Positions 15,857 through 24,354 of a stretch of DNA of 64,000 bases are shown here, in pieces (position 1 is the first letter of the stretch; every line of letters begins with the position of its first letter). Made by a program: the position numbers and the translations under genes. The notes under the pieces are model-generated. The model saw only the letters and a list, made by a program, of their open reading frames with translations. It was not told the DNA's origin and searched no databases. The stretch comes from Nitrospirillum sp034653275 (GTDB lineage: Bacteria; Pseudomonadota; Alphaproteobacteria; Azospirillales; Azospirillaceae). Location: positions 558,001 through 622,000 of the forward strand of contig NZ_JAYEES010000001.1 of NCBI RefSeq assembly GCF_034653275.1, in the 5' to 3' direction.

Positions 15857-17101
15857 CTATCTTGCGCCGACGGCGTATATGGGCTCGAATAGCCACCTGA
15901 AAAGGGATTGACGCGCGGTGAGTATCCGAGCTGTCAAAGCCATCCCGGGTAAGAGAGGCTGCTCACGTCCGTAGGCCATCACCCAAGGTTGGGATAGATT
16001 GGCGGTAAGTAAGTAGATTGGCACTGGGCGGCCGTCAGCGCGGACGTGCGAAATCGCGACCGTGGATATCTCGTTGACCTTTCCTTTAACTGTACCAAAG
16101 CGCTGATATGGAAATGCATCGATAGCCAGATTCACCTCCTGGCCAATTTTCAAAAACCCTATCGCATTAGATGGAATATATAATTCCGCACGAAACTGAC
16201 CATCGGCGGGTACTATCGTCATCATTTCACTTTGCGAACTCGCAACTTGTCCAGCATGTGCCGTAATGGCGGTAACGGTGCCACTGATTGGTGACCTGAT
16301 GGTATAGCCGCGGCTAGATTCGACGTCTGTACGGTGCCGAGCAATCTCGGCTTGGTTCGACGCTATGCTGGAAATCTGTGCATTCGCTAATGCTTGGGCT
16401 TGGTCGATGCTGCGCTTTATTTCTGCAATCTGTGACGATTTCGCATCCCGCGCTTGTTTCAACTGTAGGAGTTGCTGCTGACGGACAAGCAGCGCTTCTT
16501 CCCGCGAGCGCAGGTCGCGCTGGCTTATAAAGCCACGGGCGGCAATATCTGCTACCGATCCTACTTCCTTTTCAGCAACCTCAACCAAACGCCGCTGCGT
16601 GCTGATCTGTTCGTCAATTCTTAAGATTTCCTGCGAAAAACCTGCTGCTTGTTGCTGCAACCGGTTCCGTTCGGCTGTCGCGGCAGCAAGGACAGCGGCC
16701 TTCTGTTCCGAGAGTGTCTCGTCTTGAGACACAAGCGCATCTAACATCCGACTTGGCCCACTGGCGCCTCCGATCATCGTCTCCTCCGTGTGCACCTCGA
16801 CGAGTGGCGCCCCGGCTACCACGTGCTGTCCCTCTCGGACATGCAACACTGCAACGATGCCGGAACGGGGCGGCAAAATTGTTGCTACACCCGTACCTAG
16901 AACAATCTGGCCTTCTACCGTTTCGAACCGGGAATAGGATCCAAAAGTCAAGAATATGACCGAAATAATGACCGATATTATCAGTGAAAGACCAACAAGA
17001 TGCCAGCTAATTGGTACAAATAGATGTATATCACCATCTAGGCGGCGTGCTCTATGTTCGAGGAATTCTTTTCGAAATAAAGGATTCGGGGAAGTATTCA
17101 T
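15857..17101 (-). CDS. HlyD/CvaA-type membrane fusion protein
   Basis: The periplasmic adaptor of the exporter. A GGAG six bases before the ATG at 17101 favours this start (414 aa) over the in-frame ATG at 17113. One transmembrane helix lies near residues 35-58 (LSLIISVIISVIFLTFGSYS). A lipoyl/barrel-sandwich half follows (GIVAVLHVREGQHVVAGAPL), then a long coiled coil (about residues 120-240, rich in Gln/Glu/Arg), and the second half YTIRSPISGTVTAITAHAGQ. The C-terminal barrel contains IGFLKIGQEVNLAIDAFPYQ. It lies between the ATP-grasp and exporter genes, supporting a dedicated peptide secretion system. Confidence 0.9.
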   Translation of the reverse strand: MNTSPNPLFRKEFLEHRARRLDGDIHLFVPISWHLVGLSLIISVIISVIFLTFGSYSRFETVEGQIVLGTGVATILPPRSGIVAVLHVREGQHVVAGAPLVEVHTEETMIGGASGPSRMLDALVSQDETLSEQKAAVLAAATAERNRLQQQAAGFSQEILRIDEQISTQRRLVEVAEKEVGSVADIAARGFISQRDLRSREEALLVRQQQLLQLKQARDAKSSQIAEIKRSIDQAQALANAQISSIASNQAEIARHRTDVESSRGYTIRSPISGTVTAITAHAGQVASSQSEMMTIVPADGQFRAELYIPSNAIGFLKIGQEVNLAIDAFPYQRFGTVKGKVNEISTVAISHVRADGRPVPIYLLTANLSQPWVMAYGREQPLLPGMALTARILTARQSLFRWLFEPIYAVGAR

Positions 17102-17120
17102 CGCCCGCTCCATTAATCAT

Positions 17121-18098
17121 CTAATAGTCAAATTTTTTGTAATGAAATCCATGATCTTTCCATTTTTTTTTGGAAAAGTTAATAATTTCAGCAATGAACG
17201 TGTCGGCAATATGCATTGGTTTCAGGTAATCAAGCCACATCCACTGGCCGTTAGGATTACATTCAAGGAATACGGTACTATTATCTGGCTTAACTACTAG
17301 GTCAAACACGCCACTAAACAGACCAAATCTTTCAAGATAAGAAAAAATATTTGATTTTAAATCATCATTAATATCTGTAATGCTATACATATCTCTTAGA
17401 ATTCCCATTCTCCAATCAATTTTAGTGCTATCATTGAGTTGTGACTCTATTTTGTAGGCAATAATACTTCCGCCAACGGCTACGACGCGAAGCTCGTATT
17501 GCTTCTCGACATACTCCTGGAACATCGTCGGACACGCCGAAAACTGCTCAGGGGCAATAGCCTTGATCTCGGCAGCGTTCACAAGCGTCGGAGAAAGCAA
17601 TACAATCTGTTGAAGGTCAGCCGGATCGGGAATGTCATAACCGGCAATGGGCTTCCTTATCGTGCGTGCTGGGTCGAGGTTGCTGACGAACTGTGTAATT
17701 TGATCCTTATCGTGGAGTATTGCATGCCGCGGTACGGTAAAGCCGCACGCTGCCGCGACTCGAAGTTGCAACGGTTTGCAGCCAGCGACGGTGATAACGT
17801 CATAGCCATTCAACACGCGCGCTCCGGTACTGGCACAGGCCCCAAATAAAGCCTCTCGCCACTCAAGCGCTGCGAACCGATGGGCGACCAGATCCATACT
17901 TTGGGGGAAGGTCGGCGGTGTCATCTTGTACCGCCAGACAATCAAATCGTCGCTATCAATGGACTGCATCATGCGCTGCAGGTCACAACCAGGCCCAACA
18001 AAAGAAACTGGGATCCCTGCGCGTGCACATGCCTCCTTTAATGCGAAGATGTGAATATCATGCTTCGGATCATCAGAGTTGCCGACCAACCAAATCAT
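17121..18098 (-). CDS. MvdD-like ATP-grasp ligase, putative RiPP (graspetide-type) maturase
   Basis: This 325-aa cytoplasmic protein has the layout of ATP-grasp ligases that crosslink graspetides such as microviridin. The pre-ATP-grasp domain has WRYKMTPPTFPQ and ARVLNGYDVITVAGCKPLQL, where family members show W/R-rich, N-x-K-x-xQL patterns. The ATP-binding part has RKPIAGYD and MFQEYVEKQYELRVVAVGG. Metal ligands appear in FLECNPNGQWMWLDYL (Glu279, Asn281). These enzymes activate Asp/Glu side chains and join them to Ser/Thr/Lys of the same peptide. Position between precursors and a C39 exporter supports that role. It could instead belong to another RimK-like amino-acid ligase group. Confidence 0.8.
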   Translation of the reverse strand: MIWLVGNSDDPKHDIHIFALKEACARAGIPVSFVGPGCDLQRMMQSIDSDDLIVWRYKMTPPTFPQSMDLVAHRFAALEWREALFGACASTGARVLNGYDVITVAGCKPLQLRVAAACGFTVPRHAILHDKDQITQFVSNLDPARTIRKPIAGYDIPDPADLQQIVLLSPTLVNAAEIKAIAPEQFSACPTMFQEYVEKQYELRVVAVGGSIIAYKIESQLNDSTKIDWRMGILRDMYSITDINDDLKSNIFSYLERFGLFSGVFDLVVKPDNSTVFLECNPNGQWMWLDYLKPMHIADTFIAEIINFSKKKWKDHGFHYKKFDY

Positions 18099-18249
18099 GG
18101 CATAATATCCAGCATGATTAATGAATCTCCGTTCAGAAATATAAACGATATTGGACTAAGTCTCTGGGTCGTCTAAGTCGACGTATAAGACAATATTTTC
18201 AATATTGTGAAGAACAAGTCATATTTTACTTCTGCGGCGACATCAATTT

Positions 18250-18846
18250 TCATTTTGGGCAGCTATCTCCATAAGCTACTGCGTAAGGGAAGTCAAAACA
18301 CCTGATTAGGCCGTCTAGCACGTTCAAGTTAGCTGGCCAGGCCATGGCGCCCTTGAACTCTGCCTTGAACCAAGGCGGTTCTGGCAAAGCCGCAAGCCGT
18401 TGCCGTGCCGCTTTCAGTCCAGGAAGATCTCTATTCAGAAAAGCAACAGTTCCCAAGGAGTATTCATAGAATCCCATATCGAGTCGCCTCTTATCTGGCG
18501 TAACTCCAGCCATTAATAAAGGAATTGCTAGATGATTATCACCTGCTATGGCTTCCATTTGGCCTTCATGCCAATACATTACGTGCAGGTTCTCTTGATC
18601 TAATCGGTGCCAATTGTGCCGAATATAGGACTCTATTAAATTGGCGGCGGCCTTCTCGCAGCCTGATCGGGATGCTAGCGTTCGCCATCCGCCGTTCATG
18701 TCTTGATCGAATGCGGTTGGTGTCAGCTGCATCATTTGCTCGGTATCAACCGCGCACTGTCCGGACTCGGTGCCTTTTGGCCCGTCTTGTCCCGTAGCGC
18801 TAGCTATTGCGGCAATCAGCAAAAAGGCGAGGGGCGATGCGGCCAT
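18250..18846 (-). CDS. Secreted hypothetical protein in RiPP cluster
   Basis: A 198-aa protein with a signal peptide of about 19 residues (PLAFLLIAAIASATG). The mature part carries CAVDTEQMMQL, a central VMYWHEGQMEAIAGDNHLAIPLL and FYEYSLGTVAFLNRDLPGLKAARQRLAALP, a helical-hairpin pattern like one tetratricopeptide repeat. Four Cys are present. It lies between the precursor genes and the ATP-grasp gene on the same strand, so it is probably transcribed with them. Possible roles are immunity or periplasmic handling of the peptide; this is inference from position. Confidence 0.65.
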   Translation of the reverse strand: MAASPLAFLLIAAIASATGQDGPKGTESGQCAVDTEQMMQLTPTAFDQDMNGGWRTLASRSGCEKAAANLIESYIRHNWHRLDQENLHVMYWHEGQMEAIAGDNHLAIPLLMAGVTPDKRRLDMGFYEYSLGTVAFLNRDLPGLKAARQRLAALPEPPWFKAEFKGAMAWPANLNVLDGLIRCFDFPYAVAYGDSCPK

Positions 18847-18960
18847 TCTATCTTCTCAGGGGTGTGGCGACGACCAGCAAATCGATCAGCCACGCGGGAG
18901 GGGGATAGCAGCGGAGATAAAGGTGGATATCGGCATTGCTCACGCTGAGCCGACCAGATA

Positions 18961-18988
18961 GCCGCCGACCATCGAGATGGTCGGCGGC
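18961..18988 (-). terminator. 13-bp perfect hairpin after precursor genes
   Basis: GCCGCCGACCATC and its exact complement are separated by two bases. It sits 18 bases after the second precursor stop and before the secreted-protein gene. No T-run follows on the minus strand, so it is better read as a partial terminator or RNA-protecting stem that would favour high precursor expression. Confidence 0.55.
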
Positions 18989-19005
18989 CGAAATCTGTCA
19001 GTGGT

Positions 19006-19161
19006 TTAATCGCAGTCAACCGCCATGCATTTGGTTTGACTTTGGTTACAGGACCAACTGACCGTGCCGCCGGCAACGCGCTCCAGCTCCTCCGGGGAAA
19101 GCTCCTGCACGTCGGAAGTGAACCCTTGCATGGCGAAAGGCAGGCTAGAATCTGATTCCAT
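19006..19161 (-). CDS. RiPP precursor peptide 1 (GG leader)
   Basis: A 51-residue peptide read from the ATG at 19161. The leader (MESDSSLPFAMQGF onwards) ends in LSPEELERVAGG, a classic double-glycine site for a C39 peptidase. The core is TVSWSCNQSQTKCMAVDCD, 19 residues with Ser/Thr/Lys acceptors, two Asp near the end and three Cys. Upstream GGAGA lies at normal spacing. The leader motif ELERVAGG and the terminal DCD are shared with precursor 2, although the cores otherwise differ. The C39 exporter and ATP-grasp ligase downstream are the likely processing enzymes. Confidence 0.85.
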   Translation of the reverse strand: MESDSSLPFAMQGFTSDVQELSPEELERVAGGTVSWSCNQSQTKCMAVDCD

Positions 19162-19246
19162 TGAGAAATCTCCTTCTGTCATTCATTCACGTCGGGCGCC
19201 GAACGCCTGTAAACGCGTCGGCGTCAGTTGGAGAGCGAGGTAAATG

Positions 19247-19447
19247 CTAGTCGCAGTCACCTGCCGAAGTGCATCTCCCGCTCGAATCGCACACGACGTT
19301 GACGGGCAACTTGACGGTATACGAGCCGCCAGCCACGCGCTCGAGCTCGGCTTCCGTAAGAGGCTCGGGCGCAGCCATCCCGAGCATAGCAAATGGCAGC
19401 ATCTTGGCTTCGTCGCTAGACGCGGCCCGACGATCAATGTTCATCAT
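19247..19447 (-). CDS. RiPP precursor peptide 2 (GG leader)
   Basis: A 66-residue peptide. The ATG at 19447 was chosen because GGAG lies seven bases upstream; ATGs at 19453 and 19444 are in the same frame. The leader (NIDRRAASSDEAKMLPFAML...) ends LTEAELERVAGG. The core of 25 residues begins SYTVKLP and ends CTSAGDCD, with three Cys, several Ser/Thr, one Lys and three Asp. It is the first gene of the operon, 85 bases before precursor 1, and its upstream region is a long AT-rich intergenic stretch suited to a promoter. Confidence 0.85.
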   Translation of the reverse strand: MMNIDRRAASSDEAKMLPFAMLGMAAPEPLTEAELERVAGGSYTVKLPVNVVCDSSGRCTSAGDCD

Positions 19448-19453
19448 GAGCAT

Positions 19454-20235
19454 TCTCCGATGTGCGTTGCAGTATTGCGATTATGCCCCCGGAAAGGCGG
19501 ATGACAAGCATTAAGAATCGTAAAAATTGTTAACAAAGTCATAAAATCCACGTTTAAGGGCGGCTTGGGCGAGGGGAATGGACCGTAATGACGAGGCAAT
19601 GAGCTAAATCAGTGCGGACTTTGAGGTATGCGTCTCTTTGTCGCGGTAGAGTTAGCGATATATACTAATGGAATATGGATTAAGTATCGAAATTTGTTCG
19701 AACTATAACATGAATACGATGGTATTTAGTTTGTAACATCGTATTATGCGCATAATAAGCAGGATGTTTATTGGATGTTGTAGTATATATATCGCAGCAA
19801 ATGTTGTTACGGACGCGGAAAATGTATTATTCACATTAAATATAAACTTAAAATTATGAAGTAAAATTTATCACTTTTGTTAGATTATGTATGTTATCGT
19901 TTTTGAAAAAAAGCAATTATAATTACCAATTATATGGAAGTGAATGAATGATATAAAATATCATTCGTCATAATATTGGTAATAAACATCATAATATGAT
20001 TTAATATGTTTATTACTACATAGTGCAAGCCTATTATGTCCATATTTTCAATAATGGAACTTTGATAATATTTATATTTTACATACAAAGTTCGCGCCAA
20101 CACGCTCGCAGATAACCTTCATGCCCATTTAGAACTTAATGCCACGTCTCTTGTGTGGGCGCTTGACTACTGCTGTATTGGATAATACTGACATAATGTA
20201 TCGATCCAACAGCAGGGCATGACTTAGAGCGCAAA
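19454..20235. other. Long AT-rich intergenic region upstream of RiPP operon
   Basis: About 780 bases, very AT-rich from about 19660 onwards, with no supported coding frame. It must contain the promoter of the precursor genes, read on minus. Such AT-rich DNA is a natural target for MucR-type silencers, two of which lie in this island. No specific operator was identified. Confidence 0.5.
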
Positions 20236-20400
20236 TAGTACAATCGTGAACTCAAGATCAAGGCGGTAGGGCTTATCGAAGAACGGGGCGTCAGCGTGGC
20301 GCGGGCGCGCGGGATCTTTAGGGGTCACGTGACGATACAGCGCAAATGGGCACGCTCTTGGACGGGACGGCATAAGCACTTTTCCCTGGTAGAGGCAACA
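20236..20400 (+). pseudogene. IS3-family OrfA remnant
   Basis: Translation from about 20236 gives YNRELKIKAVGLIEERGVSV and continues to VTIQRKWARSW, the helix-turn-helix start of IS3-type OrfA proteins (consensus Y-S-R-E-F-K-x-x-A-V). No start codon or downstream OrfB is present, and the frame degrades after about 50 residues. The next insertion fragment begins at 20437. Confidence 0.6.
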
Positions 20401-20436
20401 GAACTAGCGACCGCCCCCGCTATCGACGCCGCCTAA

Positions 20437-20757
20437 GAGTCCGGCCCGGAATCGGATAGGTAGTTTTATGTCCTTGCCAATCTCCTGGCGAGGAGCTTGA
20501 TGCTGGCGGCGAAGATCCAAGCGGTTGCGGTGTCGGTTCCGCGTTCGAAGTCCCTGGTGAGGTGCCGATTGCGGCCCAGCCAGGCGAAAGTCCGCTCCAC
20601 CACCCATCGCTTGGGCAGGATGACGAAGCCTTGGGCGGTATCGGATCGCTTGATGATCTCCAGGGTCCATTCACCCATGGTGGCCAGGGCGGTCTCCAAC
20701 TTGTCGCCGGCATAGCCGCCATCGGCGAAGACATGCCGCAGCCACGGGAACGCGGCT
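20437..20757 (-). pseudogene. IS5-family (IS427-like) transposase, 3' fragment
   Basis: Coding matter on minus covers about 20466-20757. It reads FPWLRHVFADGGYAGDKL, then RSDTAQGFVILPKRWVVERT and FAWLGRNRHLTRDFE, then ATAWIFAASIKLLARRLA. This is the C-terminal DDE region of IS5-type transposases, including the final catalytic Glu in VVERTFAW. The N-terminal half is missing at about 20757, where another transposase begins on the opposite strand. The element end GAGTCCGGCCCGG at 20437 is preceded by TAA, as at the MITE at 8806. Confidence 0.8.
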
Positions 20758-21396
20758 ACGGCCCCTTACGCGACCTGGTCATCAAGGTCAGCATGCAGAC
20801 CCAGCGCCAGCGCGGGCAGAAAGTCTACTCCCTCCACGCCCCCGAGGTCGAATGCATCGGCAAGGGCAAGGTCCGCGCCCCCTACGAGTTCGGCTGCAAG
20901 GTCAGCGTCGCCGTCCCCATCACCAAACCCAAGGGCGGCCTCTTCGTCCTCCACGCCCAGGCCCTGCACACCAACCCCTTCGGCGGGCACACCCTGGCCA
21001 AGGCCGTCGCCGACATCAAAGCCAACACTGGACGCGAGCCGGACCGCGTCCACGTCGACAGGGGCTATCGCGGCCATGACCATCCCAACAAGTTCAAGGT
21101 CTGGATCACAGGCCAGGTCCGCAGGACTACCGCCTCCATCAAACGAGACCCGAAGGGCAGCGCGGAGCAGCAAGATGAAGCGCCGCGCCGCCATCGAGCC
21201 CATCATCGGCCACCTCAAGGCCGAGCACCGCATGGGGCGCAACTACCTCAAGGGGCGCAGCGGGGACCGCATCAACGCCATCCTCGCCGCCGCCGGATTC
21301 AACTTCCACCTCCTCGTCAGGTGGCTCAAAGCCCTTTGGCGTGCCTTGCTCAGTGCACTCCAAATCCGAAACGAAATGGCCCTGATCAGCACGTAA
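20758..21396 (+). pseudogene. IS5-family transposase, truncated and frameshifted
   Basis: The frame enters without a start and reads KVYSLHAPEVECIGKGKVR, YEFGCKVSVAVPITKPKGGL, HTLAKAVADIKANTGREPD, VHVDRGYRGHDHPN. Near 21165 the homologous reading moves to another frame: MKRRAAIEPIIGHLKAEHRM, then GRNYLKGRSGDRINAILAAAG to the stop at 21396. This is a different IS5 subgroup from the minus-strand fragment it abuts. The N-terminal part is missing, so it is non-functional. The back-to-back fragments mark a deletion or nested-insertion junction at about 20757. Confidence 0.8.
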
Positions 21397-21807
21397 GCCA
21401 ATCAGGGCCATTCTTCACGGACAACTATAGGGCTATGCGCCGATTCGCGCCGAATTATGCGCCGCTCCGCGCAACCTTTGGGCCGCTTCACAACAATCCA
21501 TCTTGGACGAGGGGGGGCGGTGGGAATCGAACCTGAATTCACCGATTTGAAGTTCATGGGTCACTACGTTTCCAGGACCCGATGCCCTGTCGACTGCTCA
21601 GATGGGCCTACCTTCGGGCCTCAGCCCGATGCTGCGACCTAAATAATCCTTTAGTATCAAAGAACTATCCAAAATCCCAAATCGCTTCCGTTCCAGGGGG
21701 CACGCGTTTGCGTCGATCCGTTGCTACGAAATGCCATAGGATATGCTTCGAATCGCATAAGAGATGCTGCGATTCACACGGTGGGAATGACCAAGCGCTT
21801 CGCCGAC
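21397..21807. other. Intergenic with tRNA-like 3' segment
   Basis: On the minus strand, GGTTCGATTCCCACC near 21521-21535 looks like a tRNA T-arm, and ACTTCAAATCGG further 5' resembles a tRNA-Sec anticodon loop. The T-stem does not pair properly and no matching acceptor 5' strand exists within 150 bases, so no working tRNA is called. It may be a tRNA remnant at the right border of the island. No protein gene is supported. Confidence 0.3.
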
Positions 21808-21840
21808 TGTCCGCGCCCGGACACTGTCCGATAGCGGACA
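21808..21840 (+). promoter_or_regulatory. Two tandem 16-bp palindromes (enhancer-type sites)
   Basis: TGTCCGCGCCCGGACA at 21808-21823 and TGTCCGATAGCGGACA at 21825-21840 both fit TGTCCG-N4-CGGACA, with centres 17 bases apart. They lie 45-80 bases upstream of a sigma54-type promoter, the usual place for binding by an NtrC-type activator. No such activator gene is in the window. Confidence 0.75.
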
Positions 21841-21883
21841 GGGCGATCAGGGGTCAATTTCAATGAAAACAGCTCTTTAATCG

Positions 21884-21901
21884 ACGGCCCGTCTTTTGCT
21901 T
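21884..21901 (+). promoter_or_regulatory. Sigma54-type (-24/-12) promoter
   Basis: GGCCCGTCTTTTGCT matches the GGCACG-N4-TTGCT consensus with one mismatch. The invariant GG (21886-21887) and GC (21898-21899) are exactly ten bases apart. Transcription would begin near 21911, about 30 bases before the permease ATG. Confidence 0.7.
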
Positions 21902-21941
21902 ACGGCATAGGCTTCATTCCGCAGCCGGGGGAAACCGCTGA

Positions 21942-24341
21942 ATGATCGCCTTGCCGTCCTTCTTGCGCCGCCACGCGCTGGTCACCCTGCTGAACCTGTT
22001 CGGGTTGACGGCGGGCATCGCCGGCTTCCTGATGGTCAGTCTGTATGTGGCCGGGGAACTGACGGTGGACCGGGGGTTCACCGGGGCGGACCGGTTGTAT
22101 CGCGTGGCCAGCACCCTGTCGGTCGGGGGCAACACCTTGCAGCTGGGGGCAACCACGCCGCTGCTGGTGGAACCGCTGGCCCAGGACTTCCCGGAAGTGG
22201 AGGCGGTGACACGCACGTCGGAGGAAGAAGTGGAGGTGCGCGAGGGCGACCGGGTCTTCGACGTGCCGCTGCTGTGGGCCGACCCCAACCTGTTGCGGGT
22301 GCTGGACTATCCCCTGGCGCGGGGCGATGCCGCCACGGCGTTGGCGCGGCCCGATGGCTTCGTGGTGACGCGGGAACTGGCCCGTACCCTGTTCGGCGAC
22401 GCCGACCCCATGGGCCGTACCGTCCAGGCGCCGGAGGGCCAGTTGCTGACCGTCACCGGCGTGCTGGCGCCGCTGGCGGAAACCCACCTGAAGTTCAGCG
22501 GCATCGTCGCCGATGCCGGTCGGGGCCTCAAGAACTGGGCCCATATGGCGGGGGAGCAGTGGAGCCATATCGGCGAGACCGCCGTCTACGCCCGCCTGGC
22601 GCCCGGTGCGTCGGCCGCCGCGGTGACGGCGCGCTTCGCGGATTTCGTGAAGCGCCGCGCCGTGCTGAGCCAACTGCCGGAGGATGTACGCGACGGCTTC
22701 CTGACCCTGCGGCTGGACCCGGTGCCGGCCATCCATCTGCGCATCAAGACCTTCAACCAGGCCAAGCCCGGCGGTGACGTCGGCACCCTGGGCATCCTGT
22801 CGGCCGCCGCCCTGCTGATCCTGGGCGTGGCCATCGCCAACTACACCAACCTGGCCACGGCCCAGGCCATCCACCGGGCGCGCGAGGTCGGCATCCGCAA
22901 GCTGGCCGGCGCCCGGCGCTGGCAGCTGGTGGCCCTGTTCACGGGGGAGTCCGTGGCGCTGGCCATTGCCGGTACCCTGGCGGCCCTGGCGGTGGTGGAG
23001 GTGCTGCTGCCCCCCTTCCAGGCGCTGGTGGGCCGGCCGCTGAGCTTTTCCCTGCCGCGCGACGGCGGCTTCCTGGCCCTGATCCTGGCCACGCCGCTGG
23101 TGGTGGGGCTGCTGGGCGGGCTCTATCCCGCCTTGGTGCTGTCCGGCTACCGCCCGGCGGAGGTGCTGAAGGGCGGCGCGGCGCCAGCCGCCGGCCGCCT
23201 GCGCGCCATGCTGGTGGTGGCGCAGTTCGCCATCTCCATAGCCCTGATCATCGCCACGGTGACGGTGCTGCGCCAGGTGGCGCACGCCCGCACCGCCGCC
23301 TTGGGCTTCATGCCGGAAAACCTGTACATCGTCAGCCAGTTGCCCCACGACGTCCAGCGCGCGGCCACCATGAAGACAGAGCTGGCGAGGGTGCCCGGTA
23401 TCCGGGGCTCGGCTTTCAGCAGCCTGGTCCCCGCCGACATCAGCCAGTTCATGACCCAGCTCACGGTGCCCGGCGATGCCCATGGCGCCACGCCGGGCAA
23501 GGCCTTCATGCCGGAGTTCTCGGCGGACCCCGACTTCATCACGACCTATGGCCTGGATCTCAAGGCGGGCGTGGCCCAGCCGCCCGGCTGGCGCCCGGCG
23601 GCGGACGGCGGGCGGCGCTATGTCTGGCTGACCGAGGCGGCGGCCCGGCGGCTGGGGTACGCCCATCCCACGGACGCCGTGGGCGACCGCTACACCGATG
23701 AGGAGGATCACCCGGTCGAGGTCGCGGGCGTGCTGGGCAATATCCGTTTCCGCACCGCCCGCGACGCGGATGAGGCGCTGATGTTCTCCATCGGCGCCAC
23801 CGGCGGCTTCCTGACCATCCGTCTGGCCGCCGGCGATCCCCGCCCGGCCCTGGCCGCCATCAACGCCCTGGTGGACCAGCTGTATCCCGAGGCGCGCCGC
23901 GCGCCGCGCGGCTTCGCCGACGATAGGCTGGAGGCCCAGTACCGGACGGAGGAGCGCCAGGCCAAGGTCTTCGCCATCTTCAGCGCGCTGGCCATCGTGC
24001 TGGCCAACCTGGGCCTGTTCGGCCTGACGGCGCTGGCGGCGGCGCGCCGTACCAAGGAGATCGGCATCCGCCGCGTGGTGGGCGCCCGGGCGCGCGACAT
24101 CGCCTGGCTGATGGTGTGGCAGTTCGCGCGGCCGGTGCTGCTGGCCAACCTGGTGGCCTGGCCCGTGGCCTGGTGGGGGCTGCATCGCTGGCTGGGGCAG
24201 TTCACCGTGCGGGTGGACCAGGGGCCGGGCACCTACCTGGCCGCCGGGGCCGCCGCCCTGGCCGTGGCGCTGGCCACCGTGGCCGTCCACGTCATCCGCG
24301 TGACCCAGGCGCCGCCCGCCAGCGCCCTGCGGTACGAATGA
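21942..24341 (+). CDS. FtsX/MacB-type ABC permease
   Basis: A 799-aa inner-membrane protein with the double layout of MacB-like permeases. The first helix is at residues 12-36 (VTLLNLFGLTAGIAGFLMVS). A MacB-type periplasmic domain follows, then an FtsX core of three helices near residues 280-400 with the conserved AREVGIRKLAGARRWQLV. A second periplasmic domain and second FtsX core follow, near 680-790 (RRTKEIGIRRVVGARARDI). These proteins use ATP-driven cytoplasmic motion to move periplasmic machinery or extract envelope substrates. No partner ATPase or adaptor gene lies nearby. Expression is probably under sigma54 control. A paralogue follows 13 bases downstream. Confidence 0.85.
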   Translation: MIALPSFLRRHALVTLLNLFGLTAGIAGFLMVSLYVAGELTVDRGFTGADRLYRVASTLSVGGNTLQLGATTPLLVEPLAQDFPEVEAVTRTSEEEVEVREGDRVFDVPLLWADPNLLRVLDYPLARGDAATALARPDGFVVTRELARTLFGDADPMGRTVQAPEGQLLTVTGVLAPLAETHLKFSGIVADAGRGLKNWAHMAGEQWSHIGETAVYARLAPGASAAAVTARFADFVKRRAVLSQLPEDVRDGFLTLRLDPVPAIHLRIKTFNQAKPGGDVGTLGILSAAALLILGVAIANYTNLATAQAIHRAREVGIRKLAGARRWQLVALFTGESVALAIAGTLAALAVVEVLLPPFQALVGRPLSFSLPRDGGFLALILATPLVVGLLGGLYPALVLSGYRPAEVLKGGAAPAAGRLRAMLVVAQFAISIALIIATVTVLRQVAHARTAALGFMPENLYIVSQLPHDVQRAATMKTELARVPGIRGSAFSSLVPADISQFMTQLTVPGDAHGATPGKAFMPEFSADPDFITTYGLDLKAGVAQPPGWRPAADGGRRYVWLTEAAARRLGYAHPTDAVGDRYTDEEDHPVEVAGVLGNIRFRTARDADEALMFSIGATGGFLTIRLAAGDPRPALAAINALVDQLYPEARRAPRGFADDRLEAQYRTEERQAKVFAIFSALAIVLANLGLFGLTALAAARRTKEIGIRRVVGARARDIAWLMVWQFARPVLLANLVAWPVAWWGLHRWLGQFTVRVDQGPGTYLAAGAAALAVALATVAVHVIRVTQAPPASALRYE

Positions 24342-24354
24342 GGGGGAAAGTCCG

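Noticed and set aside
21510..21620. Functional tRNA-Sec gene on minus
   Set aside because: T-stem and acceptor stem do not pair and no 5' partner was found; kept only as a possible remnant.
21698..21712. Alternative sigma54 promoter (GGGCACGCGTTTGC)
   Set aside because: Spacing fits only with a shifted GG and it lies upstream of the palindromes; the element at 21884 has correct spacing and position.
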